Source: Caulobacter vibrioides | Lineage (GTDB): Bacteria > Pseudomonadota > Alphaproteobacteria > Caulobacterales > Caulobacteraceae | NCBI RefSeq assembly: GCF_002858865.1 | Contig: NZ_PJRR01000015.1 | Coordinates: forward strand, 46,349-110,348 | Direction of reading: 5' to 3' | DNA: 64,000 bases | Shown: positions 25,845-34,700 of the stretch, one piece after another | Layout of the letters: the number at the start of each line of letters is the position of its first letter | How positions within the stretch are numbered: position 1 is the first letter of the stretch | Program-made: the position numbers and the translations under genes | Notes under the pieces: generated by a model | What the model was told of the DNA's origin: nothing | What the model saw: the letters and a program-made list of their open reading frames with translations, nothing else | The model's database searches: none

Positions 25845-28800
25845 GTGCAGTTCCAGCGCCTCCGCCTGTCGGGCTTCAAGTCCTTCGTCGAGCCGACGGA
25901 GTTCCGGATCGAGCCGGGGCTGACCGGCATTGTCGGCCCGAACGGCTGCGGCAAGTCCAACCTTTTGGAAGCCTTGCGCTGGGTGATGGGCGCCAACTCC
26001 GCCAAGGCCATGCGCGCCGGCGGCATGGACGACGTGATCTTCGCCGGCAGCGGCGCACGCCCCGCCCGCAACCACGCCGACGTCACCCTGACGATCGACA
26101 ACGCCGACCGCACGGCGCCGGCCCAGTTCAACGACGACCCGATCCTGGAAGTGGTCCGTCGCATCGATCGGGGCGAGGGCTCCACCTACAGGATCAACGG
26201 CCGCGAGGTGCGGGCGCGCGACGTTCAGCTCCTGTTCGCTGACGCCTCAACGGGCGCCAACTCGCCGGCCCTGGTGCGCCAGGGCCAGATCAGCGAGCTG
26301 ATCGGCGCCAAGCCGCAGAACCGCCGCCGGATCCTGGAAGAGGCGGCCGGGGTCTCAGGCCTGCATACCCGCCGCCACGAGGCCGAACTGCGCCTGCGCG
26401 CGGCCGAGACCAATCTCTCGCGTCTGGAGGACGTGGCCCGCGAGCTGGAGACCGCGCTGAACCGGCTTCGTCGCGAGGCAAGGCAGGCCGAGAAGTACAA
26501 GCGCCTGTCGTCCGAGATCCGGGCCGTGCAGGGCGCGGTGCTCTACGCCCGCTGGACCGAGGCCCGCGACCACCTGGAGCGCACCACCAGCGAGGCCACG
26601 GCCGCCGCGCGTCTGGTCGAGGAGACCGCCCGCGCCAGCGCCGCGGCCCAGGTGGCGATCACCGAGGCCGAAGCCGCCATGCCGCCGCTGCGCGAAGAGG
26701 CCACCATCGCCCAGGCGATCCTGGGCCAGCTGGCGATCCAGAAGGACCGCGCCGAGCGCGAGGCCGAGGCCGCCGCCGCCGAGTTCGAGCGCCTGTCCAA
26801 CGACCTTTCCCGCATCGACGCCGACCGGGCCCGCGAGGCGCAAGCCAAGGACGACGCCGCCGCCGCCCTCGCGCGGATCGAGCCTGAGCTGGAGGAGGTC
26901 CGCGCCCTGGTCGCCGCCGCGCCCGAGCGCGGTCCAGAGCTGGCCGCCGCCGCCAAGGCGGCCGAAGAGGCCCGCGCCGCCGCCGAGGCCGCTGTCGAAC
27001 AGCTGGCCGCCCGCGTCGCCGCCGAAGAAGCCCAAGGCCGCGCCGCCGCCGCGCGCCTGTCCGAGGCCGAAGCGCGCGCCAACCGCACCAACCGCGCGCT
27101 TGAGCAGGCCCGCGCCGAGCGCGCCGCTGTCGGCCCCGAGGTCGACCCGGCCGCCGCCGACGCCCGCCAGCGCTTCGCCAACGCCGAGGCCGCTCTGGCC
27201 GCCGCCCGCGCCGCCCTGGAAGAAGCCGAGACCGCGCGCGTGAAAGCGGCCGAACAGGAGGCCCAGGCCCGTCAGCTGGCCCGCAGCGTCGAGGACCAGC
27301 TGGGCCGCCTGCGCACCGAAGCGCGGGGTCTGGCGCAGCTGACCGCGCCGCGCAGCAAGAGCGGCCACGCCCCGGCGCTGGACAGCGTCTCGCCCGACAA
27401 GGGCTATGGCGCGGCCCTGGCTGCGGCCTTGGGCGATGATCTCGATGCGGCGCTCGATCCGAAGGCCCCCTCTTACTGGGGCGGCGCCGAGGCTCCTGCG
27501 CCGGTGTGGCCGGAAGGCGCCGAGCCCCTGGCGCCGCTGGTCAAGGCCCCGCCGGCCCTGGCCGCCCGCCTGTCGCACGTGGCCGTGGTCACCCGCGCCA
27601 ACGGCGACTGGCTGCAAAAGGAGCTGAAGCCGGGCATGCGCCTGGTCTCGAAAGACGGCGACCTTTGGCGCTGGGACGGCTTCGTGGCCCGCGCCGACGC
27701 GCCCCGCCCCGCCGCCGTGCGGCTGGAGCAGCGCACGCGCCTGGCCGAGGTCGAGGCCGAGATCGACGTCATGGCGCCGCGCGCCGAAGCCACCACCATC
27801 GCCCTGAAGGCCGCCGCCGATCGCCTGCGCGCGGCCGAGGACCTGCTGCGCGACAAACGCCGGGGCCCGCCCGACGCCGAGCGCCTCTTGACCCAGGCGC
27901 GCGAGCAGGTCGCCAAGTTCGAGCGCGAACAGGCCCTGCGCGCCGCCCGCGCCCAGTCTCTGGACGACACCATCGGCCGCTTCGAGGCCGAGAAGGTCGA
28001 GGCCGACGCCGCCTTGGGTGAGGCCCGCGAGGCCCACGCCGCCGCCCAGACCTCGGGCGACCTGCAACCTCAGTTGGCCGAGGCGCGGCAGGCCGCCGCC
28101 CAGGCGCGCGAGGCCGCCGGCGCGGCGCGCACCGCCCTGGATGTCGAGACCCGCGAGCGCGCCGGCCGTCAGCGCCGCTTGGAGAGTCTCGAACGCGATC
28201 GCGCCGACTGGAGCAAGCGCGCCGAGGCCGCCGCAAAGCGGGCGGAGTCGTTGGAGGGCGATCGCGTCAAGGCCGCCGCTGCCCTGGAAGCCGCGCGCGA
28301 GGCGCCGGCCGCCCTGCAGGAAAAGCTGGTGGCGCTGCTCGACGAATTCGCCGCCGCCGAGGCGCGTCGGGCTAAGGCCAGCGACGCCCTGGAGACCGCC
28401 GAGACCACACGGCTGAACGCCGACCGCGCGGCGCGCGCCGCCGAGCAGGCCGCCGGCGAGGCGCGCGAGAAGCGCGCAGCCCTGGTTGCGCACCTGGACG
28501 GCGCCCGTCAGCGCTTCGCCGAGGTCGCCTCGGCCATCCGCGAACAGGCGCGCATGGAGCCCGAGGAACTGGGCCGCCATGTCGCCGGCGAGGCCGTGGC
28601 CGTGCCCAAGGACGCCGCCGGGGTCGAGGCCCACCTGTTCGCCCTGGAACGCGAGCGCGACGCCATCGGTCCGGTCAACTTGCGCGCCGAGGAGGAGGCC
28701 CAGGAATACGCCGGCCGCCTGGAGACCATGCGCAGCGAACGCGCTGACCTCTCGGGCGCGGTGACCAAGCTGCGGGCCGGGATCGAGGAGCTGAACGCCG

Positions 28801-29288
28801 AGGGACGCGAACGGCTCTTGGCCGCGTTCGACGTGATCAACGCCAACTTCCAGACCCTCTTCCAGGCCCTCTTCGGCGGCGGCCAGGCAGAGTTGAAGCT
28901 GATCGAGAGCGATGACCCTCTGGAAGCGGGGCTGGAGATCTTCGCCTGCCCGCCCGGCAAGCGCATGGCCAGCATGAGCCTGATGAGCGGCGGCGAGCAG
29001 GCCCTGACGGCCAGCGCCCTGATCTTCGGCGTGTTCCTGGCCAATCCGGCCCCGATCTGCGTGCTGGACGAAGTCGACGCGCCGCTCGATGACGCCAATG
29101 TCGACCGCTACTGCAACATGCTGGACGAGATGCGCCGCCGCACCCAGACGCGCTTCATCGCCATCACCCACAACCCGGTGACCATGAGCCGCATGGACCG
29201 GCTGTTCGGCGTGACCATGGCCGAGCGCGGCGTCAGCCAACTGGTCAGCGTGGACCTGAGCACGGCGGAGAAACTGGTGGCGGCTTAA
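25845..29288 (+). CDS. smc: Chromosome segregation/condensation ATPase SMC
   Basis: This 1147-residue SMC protein forms, with ScpA and ScpB, the bacterial condensin that compacts and segregates the chromosome. The Walker A motif is GPNGCGKSN (residues 31-39). Two long Ala/Glu/Arg-rich coiled coils flank a hinge of about residues 495-640. The ABC signature LMSGGEQ lies near 1045 and Walker [12 protein letters not shown] near 1070. The start is GTG at 25845, directly before the conserved LRLSGFKSF strand. The 21-base gap suggests co-transcription with the DsbA pair. Confidence 0.96.
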   Translation: MQFQRLRLSGFKSFVEPTEFRIEPGLTGIVGPNGCGKSNLLEALRWVMGANSAKAMRAGGMDDVIFAGSGARPARNHADVTLTIDNADRTAPAQFNDDPILEVVRRIDRGEGSTYRINGREVRARDVQLLFADASTGANSPALVRQGQISELIGAKPQNRRRILEEAAGVSGLHTRRHEAELRLRAAETNLSRLEDVARELETALNRLRREARQAEKYKRLSSEIRAVQGAVLYARWTEARDHLERTTSEATAAARLVEETARASAAAQVAITEAEAAMPPLREEATIAQAILGQLAIQKDRAEREAEAAAAEFERLSNDLSRIDADRAREAQAKDDAAAALARIEPELEEVRALVAAAPERGPELAAAAKAAEEARAAAEAAVEQLAARVAAEEAQGRAAAARLSEAEARANRTNRALEQARAERAAVGPEVDPAAADARQRFANAEAALAAARAALEEAETARVKAAEQEAQARQLARSVEDQLGRLRTEARGLAQLTAPRSKSGHAPALDSVSPDKGYGAALAAALGDDLDAALDPKAPSYWGGAEAPAPVWPEGAEPLAPLVKAPPALAARLSHVAVVTRANGDWLQKELKPGMRLVSKDGDLWRWDGFVARADAPRPAAVRLEQRTRLAEVEAEIDVMAPRAEATTIALKAAADRLRAAEDLLRDKRRGPPDAERLLTQAREQVAKFEREQALRAARAQSLDDTIGRFEAEKVEADAALGEAREAHAAAQTSGDLQPQLAEARQAAAQAREAAGAARTALDVETRERAGRQRRLESLERDRADWSKRAEAAAKRAESLEGDRVKAAAALEAAREAPAALQEKLVALLDEFAAAEARRAKASDALETAETTRLNADRAARAAEQAAGEAREKRAALVAHLDGARQRFAEVASAIREQARMEPEELGRHVAGEAVAVPKDAAGVEAHLFALERERDAIGPVNLRAEEEAQEYAGRLETMRSERADLSGAVTKLRAGIEELNAEGRERLLAAFDVINANFQTLFQALFGGGQAELKLIESDDPLEAGLEIFACPPGKRMASMSLMSGGEQALTASALIFGVFLANPAPICVLDEVDAPLDDANVDRYCNMLDEMRRRTQTRFIAITHNPVTMSRMDRLFGVTMAERGVSQLVSVDLSTAEKLVAA

Positions 29289-29405
29289 AAATCCTCTCCC
29301 CGTGGGAGAGGTGTCGGCGCAGCCGACGGAGAGGGGAAAGACCGGGCCAGGACAACTTCCCCCTCCGGCCCTTCGGGCCACCTCCCCCGCTTGGGGGAGG
29401 ATTTA
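29288..29405. repeat. Interspersed repeat, family H copy 1
   Basis: Starting AAATCCTCTCCC and ending GGGAGGATTT, it contains smaller palindromes, including GTGTCGGCGCAGCCGAC. It fills the gap between the convergent smc and permease genes. A related copy lies at 34463-34597. Confidence 0.8.
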
Positions 29406-30182
29406 GAACCCCAGCGCCATCCGCAGCGGATTGGCCGGATCGGCCAGCAGCTTCACGGCCATGGCGCACGAGATCACCACCAGCAGCGGCCGGATCAGCT
29501 TGGGTCCAAAGCGCATGGCCAGGCGCGAGCCGACCTGCGCCCCGATGAACGCGCCGGCGGCCATGACCAGGCCCACGGGCCAGACGACCGCGCCTTTCAG
29601 CGTGAACAGCACAAGGCTGCCCAGGTTGCTGGCGGCGTTGGCCAGCTTGGTGTGAGCGGTGGCCTTCAGCGCGCCGTAGCCCAGCAGGGTGACGATGGCG
29701 ACCATGTAGAAGGCGCCGGCCCCGGGTCCGAAGATCCCGTCATAGAAGCCGATCAGGGGCGCGACGAAACAGGCGAACGGGATGAGGGCCATGCGCGGGG
29801 TGACGTCCTCGGCCTTGATGGCGCGTGAGAGGCCGAAATAGAGGGCGATGGCGATCAGCATCAGCGGCACGACGGCGCGCAGAAACTCGGGAGACAGAAG
29901 GCTGGCGCACAGGGCGCCGCCAAGGCCCGCCAGGGCCGATGCGCCGGCGACGGGCAGGGCCGTCCTCCAGTCGATCAGGCCGCGCCTGGCGAAGGCGCTG
30001 GTCGAGGACAGGGAGCTGATCGCACCCTGCAGCTTGTTGGTGCCCAGGGCCTGAACGGGCGACAGCCCGGCCAGCAGCAGCGCGGGCAAGGTGACCAGCC
30101 CGCCGCCGCCCGCAATGGCGTCCAGCGCCCCCGCCAGAGCGGCGACGACGAAGAGGCTGGCCAGGATGTCCAGTGAGACCAT
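29403..30182 (-). CDS. TauE/SafE family (TSUP) membrane permease
   Basis: This 259-residue protein has about eight membrane segments and the twin TSUP motifs: AGGGGLVTLPALLL with GLSPVQALGTNK near the N-terminus, and GFYDGIFGPGAGAFY in the second half. TSUP permeases export or import sulfite, sulfonates or related organosulfur anions; the substrate here is unknown. The ATG at 30182 starts the first helix. An apparent longer reading frame upstream runs into repeat sequence. Confidence 0.9.
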   Translation of the reverse strand: MVSLDILASLFVVAALAGALDAIAGGGGLVTLPALLLAGLSPVQALGTNKLQGAISSLSSTSAFARRGLIDWRTALPVAGASALAGLGGALCASLLSPEFLRAVVPLMLIAIALYFGLSRAIKAEDVTPRMALIPFACFVAPLIGFYDGIFGPGAGAFYMVAIVTLLGYGALKATAHTKLANAASNLGSLVLFTLKGAVVWPVGLVMAAGAFIGAQVGSRLAMRFGPKLIRPLLVVISCAMAVKLLADPANPLRMALGF

Positions 30183-30203
30183 GAAGGGCTCATGATCCCG
30201 TTC

Positions 30204-30406
30204 GGCCACGGGCGCAAAGAAAAAGGCTGCGGTGATGCTCAGAGTGGGCGCAGGCCCGGCTGGAAATCCTCGTCCTTCGACAAGCTCAGGATGAGGATTT
30301 TGCGCCAACCGAGGCTGGCAATCGTCCTCACCCTGAGCTTGTCGAAGGGCGAGGACGGCGCCAGCGACGGCATCACGATCAAGGGCCACGGGCGCAAAGA
30401 AAAAGG
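30204..30406. repeat. Repeat element bounded by a 23-base direct repeat
   Basis: The sequence GGCCACGGGCGCAAAGAAAA with three more bases (AGG) occurs at 30204-30226 and again at 30384-30406. Between them lies the palindromic family E element (30261-30359). The second copy is part of the terminator tail of the DUF6481 gene. Confidence 0.8.
30261..30359. repeat. Interspersed palindromic repeat, family E copy 1
   Basis: About 100 bases contain the inverted arms CTTCGACAAGCTCAGG and CCTGAGCTTGTCGAAG. The element is nearly identical to the one at 59907-60005, including the spacer between the arms. Confidence 0.88.
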
Positions 30407-30425
30407 GGCCCCAAAAGGACCCCTT
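30396..30425 (-). terminator. Intrinsic terminator of the DUF6481 gene
   Basis: On the minus strand, AAGGGGTCC and GGGCCCCTT pair (one U-G) and are followed by TTTTTCTTT. It lies just after the stop at 30433. Confidence 0.8.
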
Positions 30426-30432
30426 GTCGTCT

Positions 30433-30822
30433 TTAGCCCAGCAGGCTGGCCCACTGGTGGGCGCGGGAGGCCTTGCTGTTGGCCGGCTTGCCCAGGGCGC
30501 GCAGTTCGTCACGCTCCTTGGCCTTCTCTTCCTTGCGCATGCGCTGCTCGGCGGCTTCGATGGCCTTGCGCTCCTTACGCTCGGCGCGCTTGACGGCCAT
30601 CTGCTCTTCCTGGCGAGCCAGGGCTTCGAGGCGGGCCTTTTCCTTGGCTTCGGCGCGGGCGGCGCGGACAGCCTCAAGTTCGGCGGCGCGTTGCTCTTCG
30701 CGCTTGTCGAAATCGGGATCCTGGACCGTCGGCTTGGCCTTGAACTTGGCCAACATGGCCTTCTTGGCTTCCTGTTGGGCGGAAATACGATCGGCGAATC
30801 CGGTGTTCTTCAGGTGCGACAT
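30433..30822 (-). CDS. DUF6481 family charged coiled-coil protein
   Basis: This 129-residue protein is almost entirely Lys, Arg, Glu and Ala in heptad-like runs (AEAKEKARLEALARQEEQM), predicting one long helix. The N-terminal HLKNTGFADRI and the C-terminal WASLLG ends match the small DUF6481 family of alphaproteobacteria. Function is unknown; the composition would suit RNA or nucleoid association, but that is a guess. It is a single-gene unit with its own terminator. Confidence 0.78.
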   Translation of the reverse strand: MSHLKNTGFADRISAQQEAKKAMLAKFKAKPTVQDPDFDKREEQRAAELEAVRAARAEAKEKARLEALARQEEQMAVKRAERKERKAIEAAEQRMRKEEKAKERDELRALGKPANSKASRAHQWASLLG

Positions 30823-31243
30823 GAATCTTCGTGTTGTTTGGAGGCGGCGGCTCTTAAGCCCAGATTGACGGAAAAATCAATGCGTCATCGGACTCCGACG
30901 CCCCGTGCCTATGGGGGGCGACGCATAAAGAGCACACAGCACCTGGGGCCTCAGACCCGGATTTGTTAGGGCGGGGCGATCAAACAGCGCTGCGCTCCCC
31001 CAAAACGTGGGTCGGGCGGGGGTGCGCGACGGCAACAGGCGGGCCTTCGAGCATACGATCAGGGGACGGTTTTGCCCCTCAATGGGCTCAGCGCCGAAAT
31101 CCTTAAGTAATACCGTCACTTGTCGCGAAAATCGCTCACCTTGACGCACCGCAGCGAGCTCTATAGGTTCCGCGCCGATCAAGCCGGCCGGAAAAGCGCC
31201 TCGTTTTGGCGCGTCCTCGGCGTTTTCGGACCTGCCGCTTCCC
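30823..31243. other. Gene-free interval upstream of the F0 operon
   Basis: I see no gene or RNA here. It separates the divergent DUF6481 and atpI genes and so contains at least two promoters. The likely operon promoter is at 31141-31165. The rest shows no repeat that I recognise. Confidence 0.6.
31141..31165 (+). promoter_or_regulatory. Candidate housekeeping promoter for the atp F0 operon
   Basis: TTGACGC, ten bases, then GCTCTATA resembles the Caulobacter sigma-73 promoter (TTGACGS, 10-14 bases, GCTANAWC). It lies about 80 bases before the atpI start. The match in the -10 is partial. Confidence 0.45.
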
Positions 31244-31624
31244 ATGCCCAAGGCCGACGAACCGAACGACAAGGCTATCGAAAGCCTGGACGCTCGGCTC
31301 GCCGCATTTGAGGCGAAGAAGGCGGCGGAGAAGCCCTCCAAGGCGACGTCCGAAAAGGCCACGCAGGACGGCTACCGTCTGCTGGCGGACTTGATCGGGG
31401 GCGTACTGGTGGGGGTCGGCTTCGGCTGGCTGCTCGATCACTACGCCCACACGAGCCCCTGGGGCATGATCGGCGGCCTGCTGATCGGTCTGGGGCTCGC
31501 GATTTTCTCCATCGTCCGCAAGGCGATGAAACTGAGCGCGCAGGCGTCGGCGCCGTCCCCCACCGGGAACGCCGACGAAGACACGGGAGGCGGGTCTACC
31601 GCCCCCAAGCAGAAGAGAGACTAG
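31244..31624 (+). CDS. atpI: ATP synthase protein I
   Basis: This 126-residue protein has a charged cytoplasmic N-terminus and two membrane helices (LADLIGGVLVGVGFGWLLDH and GMIGGLLIGLGLAIFSIV), then a hydrophilic tail. AtpI/AtpZ-type proteins assist assembly of the c-ring and magnesium or calcium handling, and are not part of the final enzyme. It leads the F0 operon, five bases before atpB. The N-terminal Ala/Lys stretch is longer than in enteric AtpI, as usual for alphaproteobacteria. Confidence 0.88.
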   Translation: MPKADEPNDKAIESLDARLAAFEAKKAAEKPSKATSEKATQDGYRLLADLIGGVLVGVGFGWLLDHYAHTSPWGMIGGLLIGLGLAIFSIVRKAMKLSAQASAPSPTGNADEDTGGGSTAPKQKRD

Positions 31625-31629
31625 GGCCG

Positions 31630-32391
31630 ATGGCCGATCCGATGCACCAGTTCCAGATCCAGAAGATCGTGGAACTGCCCACCGTGACCGTTCCTGGCCT
31701 CGGCGCCATCGACCTGTCGATCACGAACTCCGTGGCCGCCATGATGTCGGCCGCGCTGCTGATCATCGGCTTCTACGCCCTGTCGGCGAAGAAGGCCGTG
31801 GTCCCGGGCCGCCTGCAGTCCGTCGGCGAGATGCTCTACGGACTGGTCGATGGACTTGCAGAGTCGATCATCGGCCACGACGGCAAGAAGTTCCTGCCCT
31901 TCATCTTCACGCTCTTCGCGTTCGTGCTGTTCATGAACGTCCAGGGCATGTTCCTGGTGTTCACCGCCACCTCGCAGCTGGCCGTGACCCTGACGCTGGG
32001 CCTGATGGTCATCCTGACCGTGGTCGCCGTCGGCTTCGCCAAGAACGGCCTCAAGTTCTTCAAGCTGTTCGCCCCGTCGGGCGTGCCGTGGCCGCTGTAT
32101 TTCCTGCTCGTGCCGATCGAGATCCTGTCGTTCCTGATCCGCCCGATCACCCTTGGCCTGCGTCTGTTCGGCAACATGCTGGGCGGTCACGTGGTGCTGA
32201 AGATCTTCGCCGGTTTCGTGGTCGCCCTGGGCGGTCTCGGCGTGCTGGGCTGGGCCGGTGCGGCCCTGGCCCTGACCTCGGTCGTCGCCCTGACGGCCCT
32301 CGAGTTCATGGTGGCCTTCCTGCAGGCCTTCGTGTTCGCGGTGCTTGCCTGCGTCTACATCAACGACGTCGTGCACCTCGACAGCCACTGA
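31630..32391 (+). CDS. atpB: ATP synthase F0 subunit a
   Basis: This 253-residue membrane protein forms the two proton half-channels beside the c-ring. The essential Arg is in LGLRLFGNMLGGH (near residue 180). The last helices carry LEFMVAFLQAFVFAVL with the conserved Gln and Glu partners. Length and topology are typical. It follows atpI closely and precedes atpE. F1 genes are not in the window, consistent with the split F0 and F1 operons of alphaproteobacteria. Confidence 0.96.
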   Translation: MADPMHQFQIQKIVELPTVTVPGLGAIDLSITNSVAAMMSAALLIIGFYALSAKKAVVPGRLQSVGEMLYGLVDGLAESIIGHDGKKFLPFIFTLFAFVLFMNVQGMFLVFTATSQLAVTLTLGLMVILTVVAVGFAKNGLKFFKLFAPSGVPWPLYFLLVPIEILSFLIRPITLGLRLFGNMLGGHVVLKIFAGFVVALGGLGVLGWAGAALALTSVVALTALEFMVAFLQAFVFAVLACVYINDVVHLDSH

Positions 32392-32440
32392 TCAACCTTT
32401 AGTCTTTCAACCTACATACCCTTCCTAAGGAGTCTCAATC

Positions 32441-32665
32441 ATGGACGCTGCTGCTGCTAAGTACATCGGCGCTGGTCTGGCGATGCTCGGCATGATCGGC
32501 GCGGGCGTTGGCCTGGGCGTGATGTTCGGCAACTACTTCCAAGGCGCTCTGCGTAACCCGACCGCCGCCGCTCAAGAGCGCCCGATGCTCTTCCTGGGCA
32601 TGGCTCTGACGGAAGCCCTGGGCATCTTCGCCCTGGTTATCGCCTTCCTGATCCTGTTCTCGTAA
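32441..32665 (+). CDS. atpE: ATP synthase F0 subunit c
   Basis: This 74-residue hairpin protein is the proton-carrying rotor subunit. Helix 1 has the Gly-rich GAGVGLGVMFGNYFQGA, the loop is RNPTA and helix 2 carries the proton-binding Glu in LTEALGIFAL (near residue 58). It has the strongest ribosome-binding site of the operon (TAAGGAG, 10 bases before ATG), as expected for a subunit needed in many copies. A hairpin follows the gene. Confidence 0.97.
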   Translation: MDAAAAKYIGAGLAMLGMIGAGVGLGVMFGNYFQGALRNPTAAAQERPMLFLGMALTEALGIFALVIAFLILFS

Positions 32666-32675
32666 TCCGATCCCT

Positions 32676-32709
32676 GGGGCGCGGCGCTTCACCGGAAGCG
32701 ACGCGCCCC
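32676..32709 (+). terminator. Hairpin between atpE and atpF' (partial terminator or processing site)
   Basis: GGGGCGC pairs with GCGCCCC, with an inner CGCTTC/GAAGCG stem, followed by a U-rich stretch (TGCTTTTGTTTTC). The T-run is broken, so it would terminate only partly or protect the atpE message end. Either way it would favour c over b subunits. Confidence 0.6.
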
Positions 32710-32791
32710 ATGCTTTTGTTTTCTCGCGCTTCCTGGAGCGGGCCGGAACACGGTCCGCTCCAAGCGCACTAGCTGAGAGGCGCCCTCGCCC

Positions 32792-33328
32792 ATGGCGACG
32801 GAACATCACGGCACGACCGAGACGACGGAAGCCCCCCAGAAGCACGAAAGCGGCGGCCTTCCGCAGCTGCAGTTCGAGCACTGGGGTGGTCAGATCGTCT
32901 GGCTGCTCATCATCTTCGCCGTTCTCTATGCGGTGCTGTCCAAGGGCCTGCTGCCCCGGGTCAGCGGCGCGATCGACGAGCGCGGCGCCAAGATCGCCGG
33001 CGACATCGCCGACGCCCGTCGCATGAAGGACGAGGCTGAAGCCCAGGCTCGCGCCGCAGCGGCGGAAGTCGCCGAGGCTCGCGCCAAGGCCCAGAAGACC
33101 GCTGCGGACGCCAAGGCCAAGGCTTCGGCCGAAGCCGCCGAGCGTCAGGCCAAGGAAGAGGCCGTGCTGGCCGAGAAGCTGGCCGCGGCCGAGGCTTCGA
33201 TCCAGACCGCTCGTGACCAGGCCATGAGCCAGGTCCGCGTGGTGGCCGAGGAGACGGCCGGCGCGATCGTCGAGAAGCTGACGGGCAAGGCGGCCTCGGC
33301 CGCCGAGCTGAAGTCGGCTCTGGCCTAA
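32792..33328 (+). CDS. atpG: ATP synthase F0 subunit b'
   Basis: This 178-residue protein has one N-terminal membrane helix ([18 protein letters not shown], about residues 33-50) and a long charged helix of Ala, Lys, Glu and Arg that forms the peripheral stalk. The hydrophilic N-terminus ([11 protein letters not shown]) is longer than in the b subunit. Photosynthetic and alphaproteobacterial enzymes carry such b and b' pairs as a heterodimer. It is named atpF' or atpG in different annotations; it is not the F1 gamma subunit. Confidence 0.9.
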
Positions 33329-33338
33329 GGAGCTGACA

Positions 33339-33848
33339 ATGGAACACCAATCCCTGTTCAGCTTCAGCAACCCGGAGTTCTGGGTTCTGGCCGCTCTGGT
33401 GATCTTCTTCGGCCTGCTGGTCGTTCTGAAGGTCCTGCCCGGCGCGCTGTTCGGCGCTCTGGACGGCTACGCCGCCAAGATCAAGGCCGAGCTCGACGAA
33501 GCCCAGCAACTGCGGGAAGAGGCCCAGGCCCTGCTCGCGGACGTGAAGGCCCAGCGCGAGGACGCCGAGCGTCAGGCCGCCGCCATGCTGGAAGCCGCCA
33601 AGGCCGACGCCAAGCGTCTGGCCGAGGAAGCCAAGGAAAAGCTCGAGGAGCAGATCAAGCGCCGCGCCGAAATGGCTGAGCGCAAGATCGCCCAGGCCGA
33701 GGCGCAAGCCGCCGCCGACGTGAAGGCCGCTGCGGTGGATCTCGCCGCCCAAGCCGCCGAAACCGTCCTGGCCGCCCGTCTGGCGGGCGCCAAGGGCGAT
33801 ACCCTGGTGGACGCCGCGATCGGCCAGATGGGCGCCAAGCTGCAGTAG
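33339..33848 (+). CDS. atpF: ATP synthase F0 subunit b
   Basis: This 169-residue partner of b' has a single membrane helix ([19 protein letters not shown], about residues 12-30) and a long amphipathic helix ending in [11 protein letters not shown]. Together b and b' connect the a subunit to the delta subunit on F1. It starts ten bases after the atpF' stop, preceded by TAAGGAG. It is the last gene of the operon, closed by a strong terminator. Confidence 0.94.
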
Positions 33849-33876
33849 CAGCAGGCCTCATCGGCTAGACAAGACG

Positions 33877-33911
33877 AAGGGCGCGGATCGCAAGGTCCGC
33901 GCCCTTTCTCT
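33877..33911 (+). terminator. Terminator of the atp F0 operon
   Basis: AAGGGCGCGGA (33877-33887) pairs with TCCGCGCCCTT (33896-33906) across an eight-base loop, followed by TCTCTT. It lies 28 bases after atpF. Confidence 0.85.
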
Positions 33912-34010
33912 TGGGCGGTGCGTTGGGGCGGAGCGATGGCTTTCGGACCGCGGACATCGCGAACGTGGACGATGGGTGGGTGGCGGAAGTAGGCCCGAGG
34001 ATTGAGGTGG

Positions 34011-34406
34011 CTAGGGCAAACTCGCAGAGGTTAGGTCAGCGACGAATCTCGCAAGGCAGGTCTGATCCACCTCAAAACTGAAGCGCACTTGTTGGTCATT
34101 CCCGCCACAATCAAACAGCAAACCACTGACACGAACACGACCTATGCCATCGCCTTCGAAGCGTAGGTAGTGGTCTTCCCACATCGGCTTGAGAGTTGCC
34201 TGCCCTTTGAGGGTGCGATCCAGTTCGCGCAGCGCCGCGATAAACTCAGCTAAGGGATAGGGCTCGAAATGGAACGGATAGACTGCTGAAAGCCAAGCTG
34301 AGCGAACTGTGAGGTTGCATCCATAGCCGGAAGCATCCGCGTAGCGCTCGATGTTCGTCATCGCGAGAAACGGATTATCCGTGTGGGTGGCGAGGATAAC
34401 ATCCAT
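34011..34406 (-). CDS. WapI-like immunity-family protein, low GC
   Basis: This 131-residue protein has a layout reminiscent of WapI-type immunity proteins: a beta-rich start, LAEFIAALRELDRTLKG in the centre, HYLRFEGDGIGRVRVSG and the closing FSFEVDQTCLARFVADL. These protect cells against polymorphic contact-dependent toxins. Codon use is visibly poorer in G/C at third positions than in every neighbour, suggesting transfer. No toxin gene is beside it, so it may be an orphan immunity gene or belong to a different role. Family assignment is from pattern, not alignment. Confidence 0.55.
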   Translation of the reverse strand: MDVILATHTDNPFLAMTNIERYADASGYGCNLTVRSAWLSAVYPFHFEPYPLAEFIAALRELDRTLKGQATLKPMWEDHYLRFEGDGIGRVRVSGLLFDCGGNDQQVRFSFEVDQTCLARFVADLTSASLP

Positions 34407-34462
34407 GTGCCCAGCTTAAGCGCTGCCGCAATGTCCACAATGGGTGGATTGCGGACCTAGTT

Positions 34463-34597
34463 TTCCTTCTCCCCTTGCGGGAGAAGGTGTCAGCGAAGCT
34501 GACGGATGAGGGGTTGAAGGGCATCTCAGGATAGCGGAGCGCGACCCCTCACCCGACCGCCTTCGGCGGCCACCCTCTCCCTCAAGGGGAGAGGGAA
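34463..34597. repeat. Interspersed repeat, family H copy 2
   Basis: It contains CTCCCCTTGCGGGAG, GTGTCAGCGAAGCTGAC and the closing CCTCTCCCTCAAGGGGAGAGG. The first part matches the family H copy at 29288-29405 in order and spacing. Confidence 0.8.
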
Positions 34598-34700
34598 GCA
34601 CGTCCGCAACGGGTCCGGACTTGACCCTAGCCTCCCTCCAGGAACCCGACCTTCCCGGCGACGCATCAATACAGCCTTCAGTGAGGCCGCGCCGAACCCC

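Noticed and set aside
26355..29381. Long minus-strand frame of about 1000 codons opposite smc
   Set aside because: It is a shadow of a GC-rich coding strand; the plus strand encodes a complete SMC with all ATPase motifs.
30877..31362. Minus-strand frame upstream of atpI
   Set aside because: It overlaps the atpI start, lacks a ribosome-binding site and resembles no protein.
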